Below are positions 1 through 5,540 of a stretch of 10,086 nt of DNA, one piece after another. The DNA is taken from positions 1 to 10,086 of the forward strand of contig CAJYBN010000096.1 of NCBI GenBank assembly GCA_913064925.1, written 5' to 3'. The notes under the pieces are model-generated. The model was given only the letters and a program-made list of their open reading frames with translations. It was not told the DNA's origin and made no database searches. Positions within the stretch are counted from its first letter, which is position 1, and each line of letters opens with the position of its first letter. Made by a program: the position numbers and the translations under genes. This DNA is from an uncultured Peptococcaceae bacterium. GTDB taxonomy: Bacteria; Bacillota; Desulfotomaculia; Desulfotomaculales; Desulfallaceae.

Positions 1-1
1 C

Positions 2-871
2 TTTGTCACCATAACGGGGAGAACCAACGTCGGTAAATCCACCCTTTTGAACAAAATGGTGGGCCAAAAGGTGGTCATCATGTCGGACAAGCCGCAGACC
101 ACCAGACACAAGATACAGTCCGTGCTGACCGGGCCGGATTACCAGGTGATTTTCATCGATACGCCGGGTATCCACAAGCCCAAGCATAAGCTTGGCGAGC
201 ACATGGTGGAAACGGCCCTGCGCACCCTGCGGGAAGTGGACGTGGTGCTGCTCCTCGTCGAAGCGGCGGCGCCCGGCCCGGGGGACTTGTATATTATCGA
301 GCAGGTCAAGAAAGTAGACAGCCCGGTGTTGCTGGTGATCAATAAAATCGATCTGGTGAAGCCGGATCAGTTAATCCCCCTAACGAAAATGTTCAAGCAG
401 CAGCACCACTTTACCGAGATCATACCTGTTTCGGCGCTTACCGGGCAAAACGTGGACAAGTTGTTGGATACTGTCATCAGTCATTTGCCCGCGGGTCCCA
501 AGTATTACCCCGACGATATCATCGTAGACCGCCCTGAGCGGTTCATCATCGCCGAATTGATTAGGGAAAAGGTTTTGCACCTTACCTCCCAGGAGGTCCC
601 CCACTCCGTCGCCGTGGTGGTGGAGGAAATGGAAAAAAGATCCGACAATTTGGTGGCGGTGCGGGCGGTGATTTACACCGAGCGGGAAAGCCAAAAAGGC
701 ATCTTAATCGGTAAGGGCGGTAGAATGCTGAAGCAGATCGGCCAGCTGGCCCGGGAAGAAATTGAGGTACTGCTGGGCTCAAAAATATTCCTGGAACTGT
801 GGGTCAAGGTAAGGAAAGATTGGCGCAATCGGGAAGTGTACATGAAAAACTTCGGCCTGTGGGAAGAATAG
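2..871 (+). CDS. era: GTPase Era, 5'-truncated by the window edge
   Basis: Era is an essential GTPase that binds the 3' end of 16S rRNA and helps mature the 30S subunit. The reading frame is open from base 2, so the N-terminus (about 5-10 residues) lies outside the window and 289 residues are visible. In this partial numbering the G1/P-loop GRTNVGKST is at 6-14, PQTTRH (switch I, G2 Thr) at 31-36, DTPG (G3) at 53-56, NKID (G4) at 114-117 and a G5-like SAL further on. The C-terminal KH RNA-binding domain carries its GxxG loop as GKGG at 237-240, and the family-typical ELWVKV follows near the end. Domain order and length match full-size Era. The G1 motif has Thr where most Era proteins have Pro (GRPNVGKS). 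No intrinsic terminator is visible after the stop codon before the next promoter. Confidence 0.97.
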   Translation, partial: FVTITGRTNVGKSTLLNKMVGQKVVIMSDKPQTTRHKIQSVLTGPDYQVIFIDTPGIHKPKHKLGEHMVETALRTLREVDVVLLLVEAAAPGPGDLYIIEQVKKVDSPVLLVINKIDLVKPDQLIPLTKMFKQQHHFTEIIPVSALTGQNVDKLLDTVISHLPAGPKYYPDDIIVDRPERFIIAELIREKVLHLTSQEVPHSVAVVVEEMEKRSDNLVAVRAVIYTERESQKGILIGKGGRMLKQIGQLAREEIEVLLGSKIFLELWVKVRKDWRNREVYMKNFGLWEE

Positions 872-897
872 GCGCATCGCCATTGGCCCATCTTGAT

Positions 898-930
898 TTG
901 ACATTTGGTACGAGTCAGTAATAATATAAT
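898..930 (+). promoter_or_regulatory. Sigma-A-type promoter of the M-box/corA transcript
   Basis: TTGACA, a perfect -35 hexamer, lies at 898-903. An AT-rich -10 region follows at 921-930. ATAATA at 921 gives 17-bp spacing, TAATAT at 922 gives 18, and a perfect TATAAT at 925-930 would be too far at 21. Transcription would start about 15-20 nt before the first M-box helix, as expected for a leader promoter. The exact -10 is unresolved. Confidence 0.7.
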
Positions 931-954
931 AAATAAGCGAAAACTTAAAAAGTT

Positions 955-1110
955 CTTCGTTAGGTGAGGCTACTATACAGACACAGGCCGCTGCCCGGAA
1001 ATGTCGAGAGACAGTAACGGGTCAACTGGTATTACCGAAATAAGGTTTTACCTAACGCGGCTGGGAATCCTTTCTCTAGCTGTATAGAGCCAAAGCTTGT
1101 ACGAATGAAG
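955..1110 (+). promoter_or_regulatory. M-box (ykoK leader) magnesium riboswitch
   Basis: This 156-nt leader carries the conserved strings of the M-box family in order: TTAGGTGAGGC, GCTGCCCGGAAATGTC, GGGTCAAC, ATAAGG, GCGGCTGG and AGAGCCAAAGC. Two closing helices can be read directly. P1 pairs TTCGT (956-960) with ACGAA (1101-1105). P2 is a perfect 8-bp pairing of CTATACAG (973-980) with CTGTATAG (1080-1087). In this family Mg2+ compacts the aptamer and favours a downstream terminator, so transporter expression drops when Mg2+ is plentiful. The next full gene is corA, a magnesium channel, which fits. A possible antiterminator is GAAGGC (1110-1115) with GCCTTC (1133-1138), extended by ATAA/TTAT (1117-1120 with 1127-1130). 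It would consume the 5' arm of the terminator hairpin and the last base of the aptamer's 3' flank. Confidence 0.95.
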
Positions 1111-1131
1111 AAGGCGATAATGATTGTTATT

Positions 1132-1172
1132 GGCCTTCAATTGGCGCTTGAAGGCCTTTTATGTTGTTTTTA
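1132..1172 (+). terminator. Intrinsic terminator of the M-box expression platform
   Basis: GGCCTTCAA (1132-1140) and TTGAAGGCC (1148-1156) form a perfect 9-bp stem with a 7-nt loop. An interrupted U-tract (TTTTATGTTGTTTTT) follows. It sits 22 nt after the aptamer and before any corA ribosome site, so it would act as the OFF state of the riboswitch. Confidence 0.88.
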
Positions 1173-1186
1173 AGGGGGTGACCTGC

Positions 1187-1318
1187 ATGGAAGAATCTCC
1201 GCACCGACGAAGGGTAATTGTAAATAATGACATTGGCACGGTCAAAAACTTCCGTGGAGGTGGCCCGCATGATCAAAACTTATTTTTACGATGCCGCCCA
1301 AAAGAAGCTGCTGCATGA
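1187..1318 (+). CDS. Possible 43-aa upstream ORF overlapping the corA start
   Basis: An ATG at 1187 lies 6 nt after a strong purine-rich ribosome site (AAGGGGGTG, 1172-1180), just past the M-box terminator. The frame runs 43 codons to a TGA at 1316-1318. It therefore covers the corA ribosome site (GGAGG, 1256-1260) and overlaps the first 50 nt of corA in another frame. The product would be basic, with PHRRR near its N-terminus (codons CCG CAC CGA CGA AGG) and GGG at 25-27. There is no membrane segment, signal peptide or known domain. No function can be named. It could be a regulatory leader peptide coupled to corA translation, or a chance ORF. The good ribosome site, separate from that of corA, is the main argument for it. 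Confidence 0.4.
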   Translation: MEESPHRRRVIVNNDIGTVKNFRGGGPHDQNLFLRCRPKEAAA

Positions 1319-2240
1319 CGTGGACTTATCCCGCCATGATTTGATACAGCACGAAGACGACTTGCTTTGGGTGGACCTGTTTGATTTCAACGAGCAAGAA
1401 CTTAATTACGTGGCCCGGGTTTTCGATTTCCATTACCTGGCGGTGGAAGACTGCCTGCAGCACAGCCCGCGGGCTAAGATAGACACTTACGACAGGTACT
1501 ATTTTTTCGTTCTCCACGCTTTGCGTTACAAGGAAGACAGCGACGAGGAGATATCCCTGGAACAGCTGAACGTTTTTTTAAGTTCTAATTACGTGGTTAC
1601 CGTCCATCGCAGGACCCTTCCTACCCTGGGCCGGATGGCCAGGAAGTGCCTGTCCAACAATACCAAGTACATGGAAAAGGGCTCGGACATGTTTCTATAT
1701 CATATTTTAGATGGCTTTACTGACGAGTATTTCCCGATCTTGGACCGTATTGACCAGCGGGTGGATGAGCTGGAGGACCAGCTTTACGAGCGGCCCAGTA
1801 AAGAAATCACCGAGGAATTCATGGCCCTGAAAAGGACCATCCTGGCCATGCGCCGGGCCATCCTGCCGCAGAAGCGGATGTTTTCCGGCACCAACGGCCA
1901 TTACATGTTCCAGGTGGCCAAGGAAAGCGAGCCGTATTACCTGGACCTGGTGGACCACATCGAGCGCATCACCGATTCCATCGATAGCTTCCGGGACTTG
2001 CTGGACGGGGCGCTGGAGACTTACTATTCCATCATCAGCGCCCGCACCAACGAGAGCATCCGTGTGTTGGCCGTGATATCGTTCATTTTCATGCCCCTTA
2101 CTTTCGTGACCGGCTTTTTTGGGATGAACGTACCTCTGCCCCACCAGCAAAGCCCTTGGTCCACCGTGGCCATCACCATTGGACTGCTGGGTGTAAGCGC
2201 CTGGATGTTTATGGTGTTTAAGATTAAAAAATGGATTTAG
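1269..2240 (+). CDS. corA: CorA-family magnesium/divalent cation transporter
   Basis: CorA proteins are homopentameric inner-membrane channels that import Mg2+ (some members Co2+ or other divalent cations) and are gated by cytoplasmic Mg2+. The start chosen is the ATG at 1269, 8 nt after GGAGG, giving 323 residues, usual for the family. An earlier in-frame ATG at 1227 lacks such a ribosome site. Residues 1 to about 260 form the soluble funnel: beta strands with WVDLFDF, then a long charged alpha region including the willow-helix segment. TM1 is at about 262-284 and ends in the signature GMN at 285-287. TM2 is at about 297-317 with a basic tail (KIKKWI). The periplasmic loop after GMN reads VPLPHQQSPW and lacks the acidic MPEL of classical CorA, as in many divergent CorA homologues. 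Expression should be controlled by the M-box upstream. The stop codon overlaps that of the convergent ubiX. Confidence 0.95.
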   Translation: MIKTYFYDAAQKKLLHDVDLSRHDLIQHEDDLLWVDLFDFNEQELNYVARVFDFHYLAVEDCLQHSPRAKIDTYDRYYFFVLHALRYKEDSDEEISLEQLNVFLSSNYVVTVHRRTLPTLGRMARKCLSNNTKYMEKGSDMFLYHILDGFTDEYFPILDRIDQRVDELEDQLYERPSKEITEEFMALKRTILAMRRAILPQKRMFSGTNGHYMFQVAKESEPYYLDLVDHIERITDSIDSFRDLLDGALETYYSIISARTNESIRVLAVISFIFMPLTFVTGFFGMNVPLPHQQSPWSTVAITIGLLGVSAWMFMVFKIKKWI

Positions 2241-2794
2241 TCCTCTCCCCAGCGGGGTGCGGCATCATTATCAATTCCCAGCAGGTCCATGACGCGGCCT
2301 ATCGTTTGAGTCACCAAGTCGGTAATGGTAGCCGGCCGGTGGTAAAAAGCCGGTACGGGTGGCATGATCACTGCCCCCGCCCGGGCCAGTTTGAGCATGT
2401 TTTCCAGGTGAATTTCGTGCAGCGGGGTTTCCCGGGGCAGTAAAATTAAACGGCGTTTTTCTTTCAGCGTTACGTCGGCGGCGCGGCTGATCAAGTTGCT
2501 GGCATAACCGTGGGCTACGGCGGCCAGCGTTTTCATGCTACAAGGGGCTATAACCATGCCCCCGTGCCGGAAAGATCCGCTGGCGATGGGCGCGGCCAGG
2601 TCGTCTTCCCGGTAGGTACGGCTGGCCAGGGCGCCCACGGTGCTTGCCTTGTAATCGGTTTCCAGTTCCAAGGTACGCTGCGCCCAGTTGCTCAGTATCA
2701 GGTGGGTTTCCACGCCGACCCGGGCTAGTTCCCGTACCAGCGTTATGCCGTACACTACCCCGGTAGCTCCGGTGATGGCCACAATAATGCGCAT
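2237..2794 (-). CDS. ubiX: Flavin prenyltransferase UbiX/Pad1 family
   Basis: UbiX joins dimethylallyl phosphate to reduced FMN to make prenylated FMN, the cofactor of UbiD-type reversible (de)carboxylases. The 185-residue protein has the family's full length and order of motifs: GATG at 9-12 (FMN phosphate binding), SNWA at 35-38, CSMKTLA at 85-91, RAADVTLKE at 104-112, PRETPLH at 120-126, PPVPAFY at 145-151 and a C-terminal RWGE. The start is the ATG at 2794-2792, with a GGAGAGGAAG ribosome site just upstream on the minus strand. No ubiD partner lies in this window, so the client decarboxylase is unknown; it could serve quinone or aromatic-acid metabolism. The gene is convergent with corA (4-nt overlap) and divergent from recO, and it breaks the usual era-recO order. 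Confidence 0.95.
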   Translation of the reverse strand: MRIIVAITGATGVVYGITLVRELARVGVETHLILSNWAQRTLELETDYKASTVGALASRTYREDDLAAPIASGSFRHGGMVIAPCSMKTLAAVAHGYASNLISRAADVTLKEKRRLILLPRETPLHEIHLENMLKLARAGAVIMPPVPAFYHRPATITDLVTQTIGRVMDLLGIDNDAAPRWGED

Positions 2795-2826
2795 GGTTAA
2801 TCTTCCTCTCCGTAATAAATTAATAA

Positions 2827-2857
2827 ATTATATTATGCAGTTATTAATTTTTTTCAA
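2827..2857 (-). promoter_or_regulatory. Candidate sigma-A promoter for ubiX
   Basis: On the minus strand TTGAAA (2857-2852) resembles a -35 hexamer. TAATAT (2835-2830, spacing 16) or TATAAT (2832-2827, spacing 19) could be the -10. The tract is strongly AT-rich compared with its surroundings and lies 33-60 nt before the ubiX start. Confidence 0.5.
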
Positions 2858-2880
2858 CGCGGGACGGGTAATTCCTTCGG

Positions 2881-2897
2881 CCGCCGCCCGGCGGCGG
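2881..2897 (+). other. GC-only hairpin in the recO leader
   Basis: CCGCCG (2881-2886) can pair with CGGCGG (2892-2897) around a 5-nt loop. The whole 18-base run from 2881 to 2898 is G or C. It ends 23 nt before the recO start codon and just before its ribosome site. There is no U-tract, so it is not an ordinary intrinsic terminator. It may only reflect local composition. Confidence 0.35.
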
Positions 2898-2920
2898 GTG
2901 AAAAGGCAGGGACATGAAAA

Positions 2921-3673
2921 TTGAAACTGTATAGGGTGCAGGCCATAGTATTAAATTCCAGAGAGATGCGCGATGCCCACCGGGTACTGACTCTTTTTTC
3001 CCGAGAGCAGGGTAAACTCAGGGTCGCGGCGCACGGCGTAGATAAGCCGGCCAGCCGCAAGCGGGGAGCGGTGCAGCCTTTTTGCCACAGCGAGTTTCTG
3101 CTACGCTGCGGGCGAGAACTAGACAGCGTCAGCCAGTGCGAAGGGCGGGATATTTTCCCCGGGCTGCGCACTAATTTACAGCGCATGGGTTATGCTGCAT
3201 ACGTTGCCGAGCTGGTTGACGGGCTGACGGCGGACGGAGAGCCTAATGAAAATGTTTTCCGTTTACTACTGCACACGCTGCGGGCGCTGGAAAAAACCGG
3301 CGACGCAGAACTGGTAGCGCGGGGTTTTACCCTGCGGCTGCTTTCCGTGCTGGGTTACATGCCCCATTTAAACGGGTGTGTCGATTGCGGAGGGGAAGTT
3401 TTTACGCCGCGGGCCCGTTTCAGCGCGGCCGCGGGTGGGCTTATTTGTCCCGAATGCGCCCCGGGGATTGGGGAAGTGGACTGCGGCAGGGAAGCAGTTG
3501 CGGCCATGAAGTCGCTACTGAGCTGGGACCCGTGCAAAATAGATAGAATCCGCATTTCCAGCCGTTCCCGGGAGGAGATACGTACTGTCCTGGATGCCTG
3601 CGTGCAGTGGCACATGGAGAAACGCAGCCGCTCCATGCAGTTCATGGAAAAATTGCAAACTTACCTGACCTGA
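2921..3673 (+). CDS. recO: DNA repair protein RecO
   Basis: RecO acts with RecR (and RecF) to load RecA on SSB-coated single-stranded DNA and to anneal complementary strands in recombinational repair. The 250-residue product has the N-terminal OB-fold (about 1-80; opening KLYRVQAIVLNSREMRDAHRV is typical), a helical middle, and a four-cysteine zinc site CVDC (153-156) and CPEC (176-179). The start is a TTG at 2921, placed by homology to the usual RecO N-terminus and by AGGCAGGG at 2904-2911, 9 nt upstream. An ATG at 2914 is in another frame and encodes only six codons. In B. subtilis recO follows era directly; here corA and ubiX lie between them. No clear terminator follows. Confidence 0.94.
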   Translation: MKLYRVQAIVLNSREMRDAHRVLTLFSREQGKLRVAAHGVDKPASRKRGAVQPFCHSEFLLRCGRELDSVSQCEGRDIFPGLRTNLQRMGYAAYVAELVDGLTADGEPNENVFRLLLHTLRALEKTGDAELVARGFTLRLLSVLGYMPHLNGCVDCGGEVFTPRARFSAAAGGLICPECAPGIGEVDCGREAVAAMKSLLSWDPCKIDRIRISSRSREEIRTVLDACVQWHMEKRSRSMQFMEKLQTYLT

Positions 3674-3788
3674 AAACGATTTTGCCCGTCGCCGGAACGC
3701 TGTACGATTTCGCTTCTATCCCCCATGTATAAATTGCGGGTTTTACAGTTAAATTATCCCCAGGAAACAATTTAAAGGGGGGTTTGCT

Positions 3789-4262
3789 GTGCATAGCGAG
3801 TTGGAAAAAATTGACTTGATAAGGGCTAGGACCGGGGTTTCTTACCGGGAGGCCAAAAAGGCGCTGGACGAAGCCGGCGGGGATCCTGTACAGGCGTTGA
3901 TTAATCTGGAAGAGAGGGGCAAAGCAAATTTTTCTGAAAAAGTACAATCCCGCGGGCACGAAGTATTGGAAAACCTGAGGGCGATACTGCAGAGAGGCCA
4001 GGAAACAAAAATTAAGGTCAAGCGGGGAGACCGCGTGGTATTTGAGCTGCCTGCTTCCGCGGGGGCGGTGGGCCTGCTGGCGGCATTGGCCAGCAGCGAG
4101 CTGGCGCTGTTGGGCGCGCTGGGTGCCGTAACTGCTATGGCCAACAAGTATTCTCTGGAAATCGAGCGCCGGGAAAAAGGTGAAACTGAGGAACAGCACC
4201 AGGAAAAAAAGGGCACTTTTACTTTTGAAAGCCCCCCGTTAAATAAGCCTAAACACAATTGA
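3789..4262 (+). CDS. DUF4342 protein with UBA/TS-N-like N-terminus
   Basis: The 157-residue product has two parts. Residues about 3-43 (ELEKIDLIRARTGVSYREAK, then KALDEAGGDPVQALINLEE) look like the three-helix UBA/TS-N fold found in EF-Ts and NAC. Residues about 55-125 match the DUF4342 pattern: a helix, the strand KIKVKRGDRVVFELP, then an Ala/Leu/Gly-rich stretch (90-118) that could be a membrane-associated hairpin or a buried hydrophobic core. The C-terminal about 30 residues are charged and probably disordered. The start is the GTG at 3789, 6 nt after AAAGGGGGG. The molecular function of this family is unknown; the N-terminal fold hints at protein or ribosome binding, but that is inference. 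It lies 115 nt after recO and just before the glyQS promoter. I see no convincing promoter in the 115-nt gap, so it may be cotranscribed with recO. Confidence 0.8.
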   Translation: MHSELEKIDLIRARTGVSYREAKKALDEAGGDPVQALINLEERGKANFSEKVQSRGHEVLENLRAILQRGQETKIKVKRGDRVVFELPASAGAVGLLAALASSELALLGALGAVTAMANKYSLEIERREKGETEEQHQEKKGTFTFESPPLNKPKHN

Positions 4263-4277
4263 CTTTAACAGGCAAAT

Positions 4278-4307
4278 TTGATAAATTATTTTTTGCAGGT
4301 AAATAAT
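4278..4307 (+). promoter_or_regulatory. Candidate promoter of the T-box/glyQS transcript
   Basis: TTGATA (4278-4283) matches the -35 consensus at five of six bases. AATAAT (4302-4307) sits 18 bp downstream as the -10. The predicted transcription start at about 4314 is a few bases before T-box stem I, as expected. The promoter lies in the AT-rich gap after the DUF4342 gene. Confidence 0.6.
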
Positions 4308-4321
4308 AATAATCCATATCA

Positions 4322-4573
4322 CGGCGATGACGAAAAGAGTAACCGGGATGGACCCCCCAGAGAGCCGGCGGCTGGTGTAAGCCGGCGGGAAAGTCCCGTT
4401 GAAAGGGGTTTCTGAGCCGCAGGAGGAAAGCCGGTTTTGCCGACCGGTGAGTAAAGCCTGCACCTTGAAAGAGGTGGGCCGCCGAATAGGGCGGTCAACC
4501 AGGGTGGAACCGCGGGATGCATTACCTCCCGTCCCTGGCCGAAGCGCCGGGCCGGGAGGTTTATTAGTTTTTG
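4322..4573 (+). promoter_or_regulatory. Glycine T-box riboswitch (glyQS leader)
   Basis: The leader senses uncharged tRNA-Gly and permits transcription of glyQS when glycine charging is low. The invariant T-box AGGGTGGAACCGCG is at 4501-4514. Stem I is closed by CGGC (4322-4325) with GCCG (4416-4419), a GATGAC/TGA kink-turn, and GAAA/TTTC. The AGAGAG bulge and UGGUG terminal motif lie around 4359-4376, between GCCGGC arms (4364-4369 and 4381-4386). The specifier loop reads GAA-A-GGG-G (4401-4408), so the specifier codon appears to be GGG (4405-4407), a glycine codon. A stem III-like hairpin is GGCCGCC/GGCGGTC (4477-4483 with 4490-4496). The antiterminator pairs CCAGGG (4499-4504) with CCCTGG (4533-4538), leaving the 7-nt bulge TGGAACC, then GCGGGA with TCCCGT. 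The bulge UGGA fits the UCCA end of tRNA-Gly. Stem II is not evident, as is usual in glyQS leaders. Confidence 0.95.
4524..4573 (+). terminator. T-box intrinsic terminator
   Basis: ACCTCCCG (4524-4531) pairs perfectly with CGGGAGGT (4553-4560). An inner helix CCTGGC/GCCGGG (with one G-U pair) lies within, and TTTATTAGTTTTT follows. Its 5' arm overlaps the TCCCG and CCCTGG used by the antiterminator, so the two structures exclude each other. Confidence 0.92.
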
Positions 4574-4584
4574 GACGGGAGTTC

Positions 4585-4616
4585 GCCCGTAAATTCTTAC
4601 GGGCTTATAAGCTTTT
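4585..4616 (+). terminator. Second terminator-like hairpin between T-box and glyQ
   Basis: GCCCGTAA (4585-4592) and TTACGGGC (4597-4604) form a perfect 8-bp stem with a 4-nt loop, followed by TTATAAGCTTTTT, an interrupted U-tract. It lies 24 nt past the T-box terminator and 53 nt before glyQ. The same left arm can instead pair with an upstream ACGGG (4575-4579). The poor U-tract makes termination uncertain; it could also affect RNA processing or stability. Confidence 0.5.
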
Positions 4617-4657
4617 TCATTGTAGAGCAAGTTGATCCCAAAGGAGGTTGGCCTTAA

Positions 4658-5539
4658 ATGAACTTCCAGGAACTAATCCACGTTCTGAACGGTTTTTGGG
4701 CTGCACAAAACTGCATTATCCAGCAGCCTTACGACGTAGAAAAGGGAGCCGGTACCATGAATCCCGCTACGTTTCTGAGGGCTCTGGGTCCCGAGCCCTG
4801 GCGGGTGGCTTACGTGGAGCCATCCCGCCGGCCCACCGACGGCAGGTACGGAGAAAACCCCAACCGCCTGCAGCATTACTACCAGTACCAGGTGATTTTG
4901 AAACCATCGCCGGACGACGTGCTGGAGGTTTACTTGGAGAGCCTAAAGGCCATCGGCATTGATCCGCAGAAACACGACATCCGTTTCGTGGAGGATAACT
5001 GGGAGTCGCCGACCTTGGGCGCTTGGGGTTTGGGCTGGGAGGTTTGGCTGGACGGCATGGAGATTACCCAATTCACTTACTTCCAGCAGTGCGGGGGTAT
5101 CGACTGCCGGCCGGTATGCGCCGAAATCACCTACGGATTGGAACGCCTTGCCATGTATATACAGGAGAAAGACAACGTTTTCGATATCGAATGGGTGGAC
5201 GGCGTAAGCTACGGAGACGTGCACCACCGGGGCGAGGTGGAACATTCGCATTACAACTTCGAGGAGGCCGATACTGACATGCTTTTTCGCCTGTTCGACA
5301 TGTACGAACGCGAGGCCTCCCGGGTGGCGGAAAAGGGGCTCGTGCTGCCGGCTTATGATTACGTGTTGAAATGTTCGCATACTTTCAACTTGCTGGATGC
5401 CCGCGGTGCCATAAGCGTTACCGAACGCACGGGCTTCATCCACCGGGTGCGCAATCTGGCCCGGGTCTGCGCACAAAAGTACGTGGAGCAGCGGGAAGCA
5501 ATGGGGTATCCTTTGCTGAAGAAGAAGGAGGGTGCCTAA
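4658..5539 (+). CDS. glyQ: Glycyl-tRNA synthetase alpha subunit
   Basis: GlyQ is the class II catalytic subunit of the bacterial alpha2beta2 glycyl-tRNA synthetase, which activates glycine with ATP and passes it to tRNA-Gly. The 293-residue protein has the highly conserved QQPYDVEKGAGTMNPATFLR segment near the start, PSRRPTDGRYGENPNRLQHY (class II motif 2 region), FVEDNWESPTLGAWGLGWEV, the QFTYFQQ strand and the late TYGLERLAMY helix (motif 3). The start is the ATG at 4658, ten nt after AAAGGAGG (4640-4647). Expression is governed by the T-box upstream. glyS follows after a single base, so the two subunits are cotranscribed and probably translationally coupled. The alternative eukaryote-like GlyRS is not suggested by anything here. 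Confidence 0.98.
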   Translation: MNFQELIHVLNGFWAAQNCIIQQPYDVEKGAGTMNPATFLRALGPEPWRVAYVEPSRRPTDGRYGENPNRLQHYYQYQVILKPSPDDVLEVYLESLKAIGIDPQKHDIRFVEDNWESPTLGAWGLGWEVWLDGMEITQFTYFQQCGGIDCRPVCAEITYGLERLAMYIQEKDNVFDIEWVDGVSYGDVHHRGEVEHSHYNFEEADTDMLFRLFDMYEREASRVAEKGLVLPAYDYVLKCSHTFNLLDARGAISVTERTGFIHRVRNLARVCAQKYVEQREAMGYPLLKKKEGA

Positions 5540-5540
5540 T

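Noticed and set aside
1227..1268. Longer CorA starting at ATG 1227
   Set aside because: No ribosome site precedes it, while ATG 1269 has GGAGG at 8 nt and gives the usual CorA N-terminus.
2914..2934. Six-codon ORF (ATG at 2914) overlapping the recO start
   Set aside because: The ribosome site is only about 2 nt from this ATG but well spaced for TTG 2921, so the ATG is probably not used.
3674..3788. Promoter before the DUF4342 gene (TATAAA at 3728 or TTTACA at 3742)
   Set aside because: Neither has a good partner hexamer at proper spacing, so no promoter is called.
4637..4651. CCAA/TTGG pairing that would hide the glyQ ribosome site
   Set aside because: A 4-bp stem is too weak to sequester AAGGAGG in any convincing way.
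5532..5540. GTG 5532 as the glyS start
   Set aside because: It lies only 1 nt after AAGGAGG and would add residues before the normal GlyS N-terminus; ATG 5541 is correctly spaced.
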